Origin: Aureococcus anophagefferens
Lineage: Eukaryota; Sar; Pelagophyceae; Pelagomonadales; Pelagomonadaceae
Assembly: GCF_000186865.1 (NCBI RefSeq)
Contig: NW_008705562.1
Location: 13,599-67,885 of the forward strand
Direction of reading: 5' to 3'
Length of the DNA stretch: 54,287 bases
Shown: piece by piece, positions 40,328 through 49,718 of the stretch
Position numbering within the stretch: the stretch's first letter is position 1
Layout of the letters: every line of letters starts with the position of its first letter
Translations under genes and position numbers: made by a program
The notes under the pieces: generated by a model
Database searches by the model: none
What the model was told of the DNA's origin: nothing
What the model saw: only the letters and a program-made list of their open reading frames with translations

Positions 40328-40930
40328 ATGGGCGACGTCCGCACGGTGTCCGCGTCGTCCGACGACTCCGCCTGCGCCCCGACGCCCCTCGCGACGTCGT
40401 CGCCGACGGGCGACCTGAGCGAGGAAGAGCTGCGGGCCGTCTGCGCGCTCTGGTCCGAGGCCTTCCCGACGGCGCCCGGCCGGGACCGCTACGCCGAGGC
40501 CGTCGCGCGCCTCGCGACGGCCGGCGCGACGGCGGAGATGGTCCACGCCGTCTTCGAGCGCGACGGCGCCTGCGTCGCCGCCGCGCGGTCCTTCGTCCGC
40601 GTCGTCGGCGTCGGCGGCGCCGACCGGCGCGTGCTCGCGCTCGCGCACGTCGCGTCGTCGCCGCGGGCGCGCGGCCGGGGCCTCGGCGCCGCCGTCGTCC
40701 GCGCCGCCTGGGCGCGCCTCGGCGGCGGGCTCGACGACTGCGTCTTCTGCAGCGGCGTGCCGGCCTTCTACGAGCGGCTCGGCGCCGCGCCGCTCGCGCG
40801 CTGCGACGTCGAGTACCCGAGCGCGTCGAGCAAGCGCTTCGTCGACCCGACCATGCTCCGCGTCGCCACCGCGGAGGCCGAGCCCTGGCCGCCCGGCGCG
40901 ACCATCCGCGCGAACGGCGACGGCTGGTGA
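40328..40930 (+). CDS. GNAT-family N-acetyltransferase
   Basis: The protein has 200 residues. The acetyl-CoA binding motif is LALAHVASSPRARGRGLGAA (R-x-x-G-x-G/A), followed by the typical C-terminal block CVFCSGVPAFYERLGAAPLA. The middle has MVHAVFERDGACVAAARSFV, the substrate-side strand pair. The acceptor is unknown. Upstream sequence in frame is open to about 40260, but the first good ATG is 40328. Confidence 0.75.
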   Translation: MGDVRTVSASSDDSACAPTPLATSSPTGDLSEEELRAVCALWSEAFPTAPGRDRYAEAVARLATAGATAEMVHAVFERDGACVAAARSFVRVVGVGGADRRVLALAHVASSPRARGRGLGAAVVRAAWARLGGGLDDCVFCSGVPAFYERLGAAPLARCDVEYPSASSKRFVDPTMLRVATAEAEPWPPGATIRANGDGW

Positions 40931-41103
40931 GGGCGACCCCGGCACCGTCGCGAGTCGGGGCGGGCGCCGCCATCGCGGCGCGCGCGCGCCGAACGCCTCC
41001 CTCGCGCGTAACCCGGGGCACGACTCCAACGCGGCCCCGGCGGGGGCGGCGCGGCGTGTGCGGCCGCACAGGTCCGCTGCCACAGCGGGTCGTCTGAGAA
41101 AAT

Positions 41104-41883
41104 ATGGCGGCGCAGACGACGAAAAAGGCCGCGGCGGTCGCCGCCGGCGCGACGACGACGGTGCTGACGTCCCAGACCTTGCGCCGCGAGGACGACTTCC
41201 CGACGCTGGCCGGGTCCTGGGTGGACCTCGGCGCCGGGGACGTCGACGAGGGCCTCCGGGCGCTCGGGCCGGAGCTGCGGCGCGACGACAAGGCCGTGGC
41301 GGCGCTGGGCGGCGACGTCGCGCGGCGCGCGTTGGCCCTCGGCGCGGAGCTCGCGCGCGACCCGGCCGTCCAGCGGGCGATCGCGGCGCGCGCCGGGTGC
41401 GCCGAGGCGGAGACGGAAGCCGAGACGCTCCGGAAGATGGTCGCGACGCTGTCCGCGGAGCTCGAGGAGCTCCGGGGCGAGCGCGGGGGCGGCGACGAGG
41501 CGCTCGCGAAGAGCCTCGAGACCCAGCGGGAGGCGCTCGCGTTCGACGGCGGCGAGCTCGAGGACGTGCCGAGCCTCGCGTCCGAGGCGTCGGCGGCGGA
41601 CCCCATCGACGAGCTCTTCGCGCGCCTCGACGGCGGCGACTTCGCGGACGGCGGCGCGGAAAGCGAGACGCCGGGCGGCGCCGAGCCGCGGAAGCCGGGC
41701 GGCGCCGAGCCGGACGTCGGCGACGCCGTCCTCGGCGCCGCGCTCGCCATCGCGAGCCTCGTCTGCCTCGTCGTCGTCACGCGCAAGCTCAACCCGACCC
41801 TCGTCAAGCGCGCCGCCGTCCTCTCCGCCGCCGCCATCGCCGGCATCCTGTCCAAGTTCCACGAGCGCGACGAAGACCGCTAG
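41104..41883 (+). CDS. Coiled-coil protein with C-terminal membrane segments, unknown function
   Basis: The protein has 259 residues. It starts MAAQTTKKAAAVAAGATTTV, then a helical region with a coiled coil (EAETEAETLRKMVATLSAEL). A disordered acidic stretch contains a direct repeat of PGGAEPRK and PGGAEPDV. Two hydrophobic segments follow (AVLGAALAIASLVCLVVV and AAVLSAAAIAGILSKF). The C-terminal location suggests a tail-anchored or hairpin-anchored protein with its bulk in the cytosol. I recognise no family. Confidence 0.6.
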   Translation: MAAQTTKKAAAVAAGATTTVLTSQTLRREDDFPTLAGSWVDLGAGDVDEGLRALGPELRRDDKAVAALGGDVARRALALGAELARDPAVQRAIAARAGCAEAETEAETLRKMVATLSAELEELRGERGGGDEALAKSLETQREALAFDGGELEDVPSLASEASAADPIDELFARLDGGDFADGGAESETPGGAEPRKPGGAEPDVGDAVLGAALAIASLVCLVVVTRKLNPTLVKRAAVLSAAAIAGILSKFHERDEDR

Positions 41884-42106
41884 GCGCGCGCGACGCCCCC
41901 CCGCCCGGGAGACGCCGCGGCGCCACCCGGTCGAGCCACACCACGAACGCCGAGGACCGCGCGTACTCTAGTCAACACGGAGGTCTTTACACAGCTTCGA
42001 AAGAAACGAGTTCGGGTTCGGGAGCGGGCGACGAGGGGGGGGGGCGGCGAGGCGGGGCGCTTGGTACCTCGGCCGCCGGGACGAGCGACGCGTGGGCTCG
42101 GGTAGA

Positions 42107-42973
42107 TCACCAGCCGATGTCGCCGCCGATGACGACGTCGCCGTCGAAGGCGCCCGACGCCATCTTGTCGTCGATGGAGTGCGGGACGACGGCCGCGGTC
42201 ATGGGGAACTCGACGGGCGCCGTGTTGACGATGCGCACGACGTTGCCCGAGCCGGGCGTCTCGAGGATCGCGAAGAAGGGGCGGTCCAAGCCGTCCTCCG
42301 TGTACAGCTCGATGACCTGCTTGTTGTTGTTCGGGCCCTGGAGGAGCTCGATGCGCGCGTTGAGCGGCCGGCCGTCCGTGCGGAGGAGGACCTCGACGGA
42401 GTTGACGAGGGGGTCGAACGGGTACGTGCGGAGCGCGCCGCCCTGGATGGTCGTGGCCGAGCCGGCGGTCTCGGCGGAGGGGTTCTCGACGTCGTTGGCG
42501 TAGACGTCGGCGGCGATCGGGAACTCCATCTGGCCGATGTTGCGGATCGCGACCGTGTTGGGGCCGCGCGGCGTCGCGATCACGCAGCTGAAGGGGCGGA
42601 GCTGGCCGTTCTCGACGTACACGCGCATCTTGCAGGGCGTGTTGTCCGGGCCGTGCCAGAGCTCGAGGTCGGCGTCGAGCGGGCGGCCCTCCGTCGAGAG
42701 CACGACCTGCACCTGGTTGACGAGCGGCGACTTGTAGGACCACGTGCGAAGCGAGCCGCCCTGCACGAGGATCGTGGAGTCGGCGCCCTGGGCAATCTTG
42801 GGAGACTCGCGGGGGCCCAGGCCCAGCGGGCCGGACGACGACTGGGCGGTGGGCGAGCTGTACGGCATCGTCTCCATCATCTTCATGGGCGCGACGCGCG
42901 GGCTCCGCGTGGCCCCGGGGACGAGTGCATCGGTGGCGGAGAGCGCGAGGGCGAGGACGAGGGTGCGGACCAT
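42107..42973 (-). CDS. Plastid-type two-repeat protein, copy A of a tandem pair
   Basis: From the ATG at 42973 the protein has 288 residues. The leader (MVRTLVLALALSATDALVPG) is a signal peptide ending in a TDALVP site like the ASAF-type plastid targeting motif of heterokont algae. The mature part has two homologous repeats of about 85 residues (GGSLRTWSYKSPLVNQVQVV and GGALRTYPFDPLVNSVEVLL, each continuing with a GRPLDADLELWHGP-like or GRPLNARIELLQGP-like block). No enzyme motif is visible. From about residue 60 onward the protein is identical to that of copy B. An upstream ATG at 43102 is unlikely. Confidence 0.8.
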   Translation of the reverse strand: MVRTLVLALALSATDALVPGATRSPRVAPMKMMETMPYSSPTAQSSSGPLGLGPRESPKIAQGADSTILVQGGSLRTWSYKSPLVNQVQVVLSTEGRPLDADLELWHGPDNTPCKMRVYVENGQLRPFSCVIATPRGPNTVAIRNIGQMEFPIAADVYANDVENPSAETAGSATTIQGGALRTYPFDPLVNSVEVLLRTDGRPLNARIELLQGPNNNKQVIELYTEDGLDRPFFAILETPGSGNVVRIVNTAPVEFPMTAAVVPHSIDDKMASGAFDGDVVIGGDIGW

Positions 42974-43436
42974 GGTGTCGGTGGAATGAGATGCGGGCGG
43001 ATGACGTTCTCGTTCGAGCGCAACAAGAAGCAGGGGCAACATCAAGTTTGAGCTTTTCAACATGCACTTCCGTCGACGGCAATTTACGGCCACGCGGACC
43101 ACGCGCCCGGGGCCACCACCTCCAGGGCGCCCCCTCCTCCCGGCACGGCGCGAGAACGCTCGTCATCTGGGCCGTCCGTCAAGACCGGCCCGCCCCAGGA
43201 GCACCCGGACTCACCGGCGCGCCCATGCCGCCGTCGTCACGGTCGTTCGCGGTAGTCGTCGGTTGAACGTCCCTGTCGGACCCCTGCTCGTATTTCGACA
43301 CCGAGTTCTTACATCTTCGACACAACAAGGTTCGGCTTTGGGTGCGGTTTTCACGCGCTTTGGTTCTGGTTCGGGTTCGGGTTCGGGCGACGAGAGCGGG
43401 AAGGGAGCGAGACGGGAAGCGGTACACTCGGGTGTT
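42974..43436. other. Spacer between the tandem pair
   Basis: The promoter side of copy A and the 3' side of copy B, 463 bp. A short ggttcgggttcgggttcggg repeat lies at about 43365-43390, and a similar shorter one lies beyond copy A at about 42010-42030, so part of the 3' flank was duplicated with the gene. Confidence 0.6.
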
Positions 43437-44294
43437 CTACCAGCCGATGTCGCCGCCGATGACGACGTCGCCGTCGAAGGCGCCCGACGCCATCTTGTCG
43501 TCGATGGAGTGCGGGACGACGGCGGCCGTCATGGGGAACTCGACGGGCGCCGTGTTGACGATGCGCACGACGTTGCCCGAGCCGGGCGTCTCGAGGATGG
43601 CGAAGAAGGGGCGGTCCAAGCCGTCCTCCGTGTAGAGCTCGATGACCTGCTTGTTGTTGTTCGGGCCCTGGAGGAGCTCGATGCGCGCGTTGAGCGGCCG
43701 GCCGTCCGTGCGGAGGAGGACCTCGACGGAGTTGACGAGGGGGTCGAACGGGTACGTGCGGAGCGCGCCGCCCTGGATGGTCGTGGCCGAGCCGGCGGTC
43801 TCGGCGGAGGGGTTCTCGACGTCGTTGGCGTAGACGTCGGCGGCGATGGGGAACTCCATCTGGCCGATGTTCCGGATCGCGACCGTGTTGGGGCCGCGGG
43901 GCGTCGCGATGACGCAGCTGAAGGGGCGGAGCTGGCCGTTCTCGACGTACACGCGCATCTTGCAGGGCGTGTTGTCCGGGCCGTGCCAGAGCTCGAGGTC
44001 GGCGTCGAGCGGGCGGCCCTCCGTCGAGAGCACGACCTGCACCTGGTTGACGAGCGGCGACTTGTAGGACCACGTGCGAAGCGAGCCGCCCTGCACGAGG
44101 ATCGTGGAGTCGGCGCCCGGGGCGTTCTTGGGGGAGCCGCCGAGGCCCAGCGGGCCGGACGACGACTGGGCGGTGGGCGAGCTGTACGGCATCGTCTCCA
44201 TGTTCATCGGCGCCACGCGCTGGATGCTCTTGGTCGCCGGAGCGAACCCATCGGTGGCGGAGAGCGCGAGGGCGAGGATGAGGGTGCGGACCAT
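43437..44294 (-). CDS. Plastid-type two-repeat protein, copy B of a tandem pair
   Basis: The protein has 285 residues. The leader (MVRTLILALALSATDGFAPA) differs from copy A, and the following 40 residues differ by substitutions and small indels. The rest, from DSTILVQGGSLRTWSYK to GDVVIGGDIGW, is identical to copy A. DNA differences in this part are few and at third codon positions (for example gatcgggaac versus gatggggaac). The pair therefore arose by tandem duplication with recent gene conversion or strong purifying selection. High expression is plausible; function is unknown. Confidence 0.8.
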   Translation of the reverse strand: MVRTLILALALSATDGFAPATKSIQRVAPMNMETMPYSSPTAQSSSGPLGLGGSPKNAPGADSTILVQGGSLRTWSYKSPLVNQVQVVLSTEGRPLDADLELWHGPDNTPCKMRVYVENGQLRPFSCVIATPRGPNTVAIRNIGQMEFPIAADVYANDVENPSAETAGSATTIQGGALRTYPFDPLVNSVEVLLRTDGRPLNARIELLQGPNNNKQVIELYTEDGLDRPFFAILETPGSGNVVRIVNTAPVEFPMTAAVVPHSIDDKMASGAFDGDVVIGGDIGW

Positions 44295-44421
44295 GGTGTT
44301 GGTGCTGGGACTTGGTGACGGCGCGTACGAACTAGAATGACGTTGTTCTCGTTATCGGCTTCTTCAAGGTGGCGGAATTCTTGGGAGCTCCCGAGGCGCG
44401 TGCGGCTCGTCTACGAGGCTT

Positions 44422-46198
44422 CTACGTGCCGGCCCCGTCCCCGAGGCCGACGCAGTCCGCGAAGAAGGGGTCGCCGCCGCGGAGCACGTCGTCGGGGATC
44501 GTCTCCCAGTCGTCCGCGGCGAGGACGCGCCCCGCCGTCGTCGTGACCTTGCAGGACCGCTCGCTCGCCGCGGCGGTCCGGGCCGCCTCGGCGTCGTCGG
44601 ACCAGGGGTAGGCGCGCGTCGCGAGGCCGGCCGGCGGCGGCGGTCCGCCGGCGACGGCCGCGAGCGCGTCCGCGACCGCGGCTCGCGCGTCGTCGGAGCG
44701 CATCGGCGGCTCCGGGCCGCCGCCGGGGCCCGCCGGGTCGCCGAAGCCCGGCTCGCCGTAGGGCGACGGCCGGCGGCCGGCGTCGCCCCCGAGGCCGCCG
44801 AGGCCGCCGGCGAGGCCCGCGGCGGGCCGGGGGCCGTCGTAGGCGACGACGGTCCGGAGGCCCGCGCGGCACCGGGCCGCGACGGCGCGCGCGGGCGCCT
44901 CGCGGAGCAGCGGGTGCTGGCGGTCGACGAGGAAGAGGCAGGCGACGCCCGCGCGCCTCGCGGCCTTGCCTGCCAGGCGCGGCGGTGGCGCGCGCGCGCC
45001 GCGGCCCCGGCGCGCCGCGCCGTCCCGCGCGTCGGACGCCGGGCCCCGCCGGCGTCGATCGCGCCGAGGTCCGCGAGCGACCGCTTCTGGACGCTGTGGA
45101 GGACGATGCTGAGAGGGGCGTCCAGACCGCCGAGAGCTGCGCGCGCGACGGGCCGTCGCCGTCGCCGGCGCCGGCGCCGTCGCCGGCGGCCGCGGCCGCG
45201 GCGAGGTCCCAGAAGAGGCCCCTGACGGTCCCGAAGACGGCGTCGGCGACGACGAGCGCGGGCGCCGCGCCGCCGCCGAGCGCGGCCGTGAGCTCCGCGG
45301 GGTCGAGGGGCCGCGGCCGCGCGACGGTGAGCGTCGCGGGCCGCCCCGCGGCCGCGCGGAAGGCCATCTCCGCGTGGAGCTCGTCGTGGGAGTGGGGCAG
45401 CCGCGTGCCGCCGTCGAGGCCCGCGACGACGTCGCCCGGCCGGAGCCCCGCGGCCCACGCGGGCGACCCGCGGTCGACGGCCGCGGCGACGAGCGGCGGC
45501 TTGGAGACGACGTAGAGCCGCGACGCGGAGAACGTCGCGCCCGCGAGGCCCGGCGCCCCGCCCGCGGCGACCTCGACGCGCCGGAGCCGGGGCGTCCGCG
45601 CGTCGCGCGGCGCGGCGCCGTGGTCCCGCGCGTCGGCGAAGAGCAGCGCCGCGACGGCGCCCGCGCCGCGGCCGAAGACCGCGAGCGGCGGCTCGTGGCG
45701 GCCGCCGAGGCGGAACCGGCACCGCAGCTCCGCGGCGACGCACGCGACGTCGTAGCGCTCGAAGAAGCCCAGCGTCGCGTGGCAGCCCCCGCTCAGGCCG
45801 CAGGCCGTCGAGTCGAAGGCGCAGCAGGCGAAGCCCGCGGCGAGCGCCGGCGCCAACACGTCGACGACGGAGCAGCGGCAGTCGAGGAAGTCGTGCGCGT
45901 ACAATACCACCCCCCGGGGCGCGGCGGCGCACGCGCGCCAGAGGCTGCACCGGAGCTCGAAGCCGCGCTCGTTCGTCGCCTCGAAGTCGACGCGCTCGTG
46001 GCGCCCCAGCGCGCCGAAGTCGAGGCCGGCGGCCCGAGCTCGCCGAGGTCGTAGGTGATGCGAGGCGGGGTGGACAGCTGGGTGAGGAAGACGAGGTAAA
46101 ACTTCTTGACGACGCTCCGCACCTGTGGACAGCTGGGTGAGGAAGACGAGGTCACACTTCTTGACGACGCTCCGCACCTCGTCGACGACCTCCATCAT
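44422..46198 (-). CDS. Alpha/beta-hydrolase-fold protein with internal PDZ-like domain, exon structure uncertain
   Basis: Frames that look coding are found in order: MMEVVDEVRSVVKK, then STPPRITYDLGELG, LDFGALGRHERVDFEATNER and GFELRCSLWRAC, VVLYAHDFLDCRCSVVDVLA, FGRGAGAVAALLFADA, a PDZ-like YVVSKPPLVAAAVDRGSPAW with AAGLRPGDVVAGLDG, LDAPLSIVLHSVQKRSLADL, CLFLVDRQHPLLREAPA and a C-terminal DDWETIPDDVLRGGDPFFAD. At least two frame changes lie between these pieces (near 46045 and 45140), so introns or assembly errors exist that I cannot place. The nucleophile elbow reads GRGAG, with Gly in place of the catalytic Ser. A PDZ-like insertion between core and cap is unusual. Function is unknown. Confidence 0.6.
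46070..46179 (-). repeat. 55-bp tandem duplication with AGGT junctions (candidate new intron)
   Basis: Two copies with 55-bp period (46070-46124 and 46125-46179) differ at two positions (gaggtaaaac versus gaggtcacac). On the coding strand the unit starts aggtgcggagcgtcgtcaag and ends ctgtccac, so the upstream copy is bounded by GT at 46179 and ccacag at 46125. Splicing out that copy gives DE|VRSVVKKFYLVFLTQLSTPP, which keeps the second copy in the frame of the conserved PPRITYDLGEL. Confidence 0.8.
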
Positions 46199-46400
46199 CG
46201 TCCGGCCGGGGATGCGGCCCTCACCTGAGGTCAGGCGGGGAGGCAGCCCATTTGATCACGCGCGCAAGTTGCCGTGCAAGCTAAAGTTCAAGCGCCGCAT
46301 GCATGCTCAGTTGGAGGTAAGCATCCGAGGCCTCTGAGACCGCGCGCCCAGCAGCAAGCCGCAGCGCACCACCGCGAGCGCCGCGTTCGCCGGCGACGCC

Positions 46401-47816
46401 ATGCCGGCGGCCGGCGCGCTCCTCCTCGTCGCGCTCGCCGGCGGCGCCGCGGGCCTCGCGGGCCCGGCCGGCCCGCGCCGGCCGCTGCTCGGCGCGGACG
46501 TGCGCGAGTTCGCGGCCGACGAGGCGTCCTGGGACGCGCGCGTCGCGGCGCTCGCGGCGCTGCCCGCGGGCTTCTCCTGCGCGACGGCGGCGCTCGAGTT
46601 CGTGCCGCGCGAGACGCCCGGCGGCGCCGCGGCGGCGATGAACCTGGGAGTCGTGGCGCTCGACGCGCCGACGGACGCCGTCGCCGGCGTGCTCACGCGG
46701 AACCGGCTCTGCGGCGCGCCCGTGTCCCTCGCGCGGCGGCTCCTCGCGCAGTCCGCGCCGCGGCTCCAGGCCATCGTCGTGAACAACAAGGTGTCGAACG
46801 TCCGGCCCGGGCCGGGGCTCGGCGAGCCCTGCGCCGAGGCCGTCGCGGCCGCCGTCGCGGCCGCGCTGGGCCTCGAGGGGACCGTCGCGTCGGCGTCGAC
46901 GGGCGTCATCGGCTGGGCGCTGCCCGTGCCCGAGATGGTCGCCGCGGCGCCCGCGCTCGCGCTCGCCCGGGGCGACGCCGCAAACGTCGCGCGCGCGATG
47001 ATGACGACGGACCGCTACGCCAAGGCCGCGCGCGCGGACCTGCCCGGCGGCGGGTCCGTCGTCGGCGTCGTCAAGGGCGCGGGCATGATCGAGCCGAACC
47101 TCGGCACGATGCTCTGCTTCGTGCTCACGGACGCGCGCGTCGCCGGCGGCCGCGGGGCCATGCAGGCGGCGCTGGAGCGCGCGGCGGCCGACAGCCTCGG
47201 GAGCGTGGGCGTCGACGGCGACGAGTCGACGAGCGACATGGTGCTCGTCGCGTCGTCCGAGGTCGGCCCGCCGTGCGACGACGCGACCTTCGAGGCCGCG
47301 CTCGGCGACGTGCTGGGCCAGCTCGCGCACCACGTCGTGCGCAACGGCGAGGGCACGAACCACGTGCTCCGCGTCACCGTGCGCGGCGACGCGACCGTCG
47401 AGGCCGCGCGCGCGCTCGGCCGCGGCGTCGTCAACGGCCCGCTGCTCAAGTGCGCCGTCGCGGGCGACGACCCGAACGTCGGGCGCGTCGTCGCCAAGGT
47501 CGGCCAGCTCCTCGGCGCGCGCGGCGACGCCGCGCTCCTCGACGAGGGCTCGCCCTGCCGCGTCGCGCTCGGCGGCGAGACGATCTTCGAGCGCGGCCAG
47601 TTCGCGCTCGACGCGGCCAAGGAGGGGCGCCTCGCGGCCCACATGCGCGCCGCGCGCCTCGGCGCCGACGACCCGGACGCGCCCCGCTGCCCGCCGCACG
47701 GCCGCTGCGTCGAGATCGACGTGGACCTCGGCGGCGACGCCGCCGTCGTCGCCGTCGTCCTCGGCTCGGACCTCACGCACGAGTACGTCACGGAGAACGC
47801 GGACTACCGCTCCTAG
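46401..47816 (+). CDS. argJ: Arginine biosynthesis bifunctional protein ArgJ (ornithine acetyltransferase)
   Basis: The protein has 471 residues. Family blocks are NVRPGPGLGEPCAEAVAAAV, SASTGVIGWALPV, MMTTDRYAKAARADL, VKGAGMIEPNLGTMLCFVLT (autocleavage site before the Thr of GTML), DGDESTSDMVLVASSE, GEGTNHVLRVTVRGD and the C-terminal HEYVTENADYRS. The enzyme moves the acetyl group from N-acetylornithine to glutamate and recycles it in arginine synthesis. The N-terminus has a hydrophobic Ala/Gly-rich stretch (AGALLLVALAGGAAGLAG) that could be an organelle leader. In this clade the enzyme may be mitochondrial or plastid. Confidence 0.92.
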   Translation: MPAAGALLLVALAGGAAGLAGPAGPRRPLLGADVREFAADEASWDARVAALAALPAGFSCATAALEFVPRETPGGAAAAMNLGVVALDAPTDAVAGVLTRNRLCGAPVSLARRLLAQSAPRLQAIVVNNKVSNVRPGPGLGEPCAEAVAAAVAAALGLEGTVASASTGVIGWALPVPEMVAAAPALALARGDAANVARAMMTTDRYAKAARADLPGGGSVVGVVKGAGMIEPNLGTMLCFVLTDARVAGGRGAMQAALERAAADSLGSVGVDGDESTSDMVLVASSEVGPPCDDATFEAALGDVLGQLAHHVVRNGEGTNHVLRVTVRGDATVEAARALGRGVVNGPLLKCAVAGDDPNVGRVVAKVGQLLGARGDAALLDEGSPCRVALGGETIFERGQFALDAAKEGRLAAHMRAARLGADDPDAPRCPPHGRCVEIDVDLGGDAAVVAVVLGSDLTHEYVTENADYRS

Positions 47817-47852
47817 GACGGGGGCGTCCACGTCCCTCTATAGAAAGGCGCC

Positions 47853-48536
47853 CTAGATCGAGTCGTCCTCGCGGCACCACCACTGGATGAACTCGAAGTA
47901 GCCGATCTTGCCCTCGTCGTTGACGTGGAGCTTCGTGAGCTCCTTCTCCAGGTCGCCCGTCGCCCGGCCGTCCTTGAGCAGCCCCAGGAGCTTGGAGAAG
48001 TCCGCCATGTCGATCTGGCCCTTGCCGGTCTTGTCGTAGACCTGCGCGCGCGCGATCGGTCGGTCGCCGCGCGGCGCGCGCGGCCCCGGACGCGCGGCCG
48101 CCGGCCCGGCGCGCGACCGCGCGCAAAAAAACGTCCGCCGCGCGGCCCGGCCGCCCGCGCGCGCCCCGCGGCGCCCGCGCGAGGCCTCCGGAGGACGCGG
48201 CGCGCGCGCCATGAAGCGGCAGCGGAGGTAGCCCTCGAGGACGTCGTGGCTGTAGACGGACCCGCGCGCGTCGGCCTGCGCCGTGCGCCCGAGGTTCGCC
48301 TCGAGGCACTTGAGCGCCCGCAGGTGCGCGCCGGACTCGACGAGGTAGGTCTCGCGCAGGTGGCTCTTGTCCTTGGCCGTCGCGGCCCGCGCCTCGACGG
48401 CGGCGAGGCTCCGGAGGAGCTTCGGCGGGCTCGACGCCGACGACTCCGTCGCCGCCTCGCACTCGACGCGCTCCGGCGCCCCGGGCGTCGCCGGGATCAC
48501 GTGCTGGATGAGCACCATGCCTAGCGCGGCGAACAA
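47853..48536 (-). CDS. Small EF-hand-like protein, two exons
   Basis: Exons 48536-48210 and 48041-47853 give 171 residues. The C-terminal part reads MVYDKTGKGQIDMADFSKLL, an EF-hand loop (DKTGKGQIDMAD) of canonical spacing, followed by a degenerate second one (HVNDEGKIGYFEFIQWW). The N-terminal 100 residues are helical, with three cysteines. Probably a calcium-binding protein of unknown role. It is convergent with argJ, 36 bp away. Confidence 0.7.
   Translation of the reverse strand: MFAALGMVLIQHVIPATPGAPERVECEAATESSASSPPKLLRSLAAVEARAATAKDKSHLRETYLVESGAHLRALKCLEANLGRTAQADARGSVYSHDVLEGYLRCRFMARAPRPPEASRGRRGARAGGRAARRTFFCARSRAGPAAARPGPRAPRGDRPIARAQVYDKTGKGQIDMADFSKLLGLLKDGRATGDLEKELTKLHVNDEGKIGYFEFIQWWCREDDSI
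48042..48209 (-). mobile_element. Intron of the small EF-hand gene (168 bp), possible old introner
   Basis: GC donor gcgcgcgc from 48209 and acceptor cgcgcgcag before gtctacga from 48041. Phase 0, giving RCRFM|VYDKTGKGQ. No target duplication remains visible, so its transposon origin is a guess from length and GC donor. Confidence 0.5.
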
Positions 48537-48695
48537 CGTTGATACCTTGCGGCCGTGCGCGCCGCGACGGTGCCGCGACGTTGACGGTCGTCCGACTCGG
48601 AGGCGCGCGCGGCCGGGGCCCCGGACGACGCTTCGGACGACGCGGCGCGTCTTAGGCGCGCGCGGTGTCGGCCCCGCCGCCTCGGGGCGGCGGCC

Positions 48696-49718
48696 TCACT
48701 GCTGGGCCTCGGCGGCGTCCGGGGGCTTGGCGTCGGCGAGCTCCTGGATCATGGCCGCGTCGACGGCGGCGTGGCCGAGCGCGTCGGCCTGGAACTGGGT
48801 GATCTGGTAGCGGCCGACGTCGACGAGGGCGCGGGGGCCGAGGGCGAGCGTGGGCTCGTCCTCCGTGTCCTTGGAGGCGACGACGTAGTGCTGGGCCTTG
48901 AACTCGTCGAGGAGCGCGGCGACGTTGCCGACGCCCGGCACCTCGTTCCGCGACGACTTGGGGTTCTGCGTGGGCTCGTCGGGGAGGCGCGGGTCGACGG
49001 CGCTGAGCATGCGGTAGAGCTCCTTCTCGCGGATCGCGCCGCCGTGGGCCTGGACCATCGCGAGCGCGGCCATGAGCACGCCGCGCGCCGCGAGCTCGCG
49101 CTCGGGGAGCCCGTTTGCGGCCAGCGCCGCGTGCTTCGCGGACCGGAGCCGGGGCGCGTAGACGAGGTACCAGGCGTCCTTGGCCTGGCCCCGGAACTCG
49201 ACGTCGCCGCACGACGGCGGCGCGGGCGCGAGGTCGTAGCCCCACGCGTCGCGGAGGAGGTCGCGCGCCTTGCCGAAGACGTAGGTCGTGATGCGCAGCT
49301 TCTTGTAGTCGCCCATGACCGCGTCGGCGACCTTGGCCTTGACGATGGGCGCCTTCTTCGAGCCCCGGAGCAGCATGTAGCGCGCCATCTTGGACACGAG
49401 CGCGGCGAGCTCCTTGGGGTCGAGCGCCTCCGCCTTCTCCTTCTCCCTGTCCTTGACCTCGCCGAGGGCCCCGGCGCCGTCGCCCTCGAAGGGGTCCGTC
49501 TCGTAGCGGCCCGTCGTCGCGTCCTGGTAGAGCTTGAACTTGCGCGCCTTGTTCGCCGCGCCGTCGCCGCCGTCGCCGCCGCCGCCCTCGCTCGACCGCT
49601 TCCGGCCGCCGCCGCGGGACCCGCGCTTCGGCTTCTCCGCGACGACCTCCACGTCCTCCTCCGCCTCGGGCTCGGGGGCCGCGCGGCTACCGCGGCGCTT
49701 CCGCGCGGGCGCCATCAC
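48696..49718 (-). CDS. NSE3: MAGE-domain protein, SMC5-SMC6 complex subunit NSE3
   Basis: The protein has 340 residues. The N-terminus is basic/acidic and disordered. The MAGE homology domain runs from about residue 100: LAALVSKMARYMLLRGSKKA, VMGDYKKLRITTYVFGKARD, LLRDAWGYDLAP, YLVYAPRL, RGVLMAALAMVQAHGGAIRE and KELYRMLSAVDPRLPDEPTQ. Non-mammalian eukaryotes normally have one MAGE gene, NSE3, which binds DNA and NSE1/NSE4 in the SMC5-SMC6 complex for DNA repair. Either of two adjacent ATG codons may be used. Confidence 0.85.
   Translation of the reverse strand: MMAPARKRRGSRAAPEPEAEEDVEVVAEKPKRGSRGGGRKRSSEGGGGDGGDGAANKARKFKLYQDATTGRYETDPFEGDGAGALGEVKDREKEKAEALDPKELAALVSKMARYMLLRGSKKAPIVKAKVADAVMGDYKKLRITTYVFGKARDLLRDAWGYDLAPAPPSCGDVEFRGQAKDAWYLVYAPRLRSAKHAALAANGLPERELAARGVLMAALAMVQAHGGAIREKELYRMLSAVDPRLPDEPTQNPKSSRNEVPGVGNVAALLDEFKAQHYVVASKDTEDEPTLALGPRALVDVGRYQITQFQADALGHAAVDAAMIQELADAKPPDAAEAQQ

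Noticed and set aside
5617..49718. APC10, BUB3 and NSE3 as a functional cell-cycle gene cluster
   Set aside because: They are 18-25 kb apart, on both strands and separated by unrelated genes. Co-occurrence in a gene-dense window is not evidence of a cluster.
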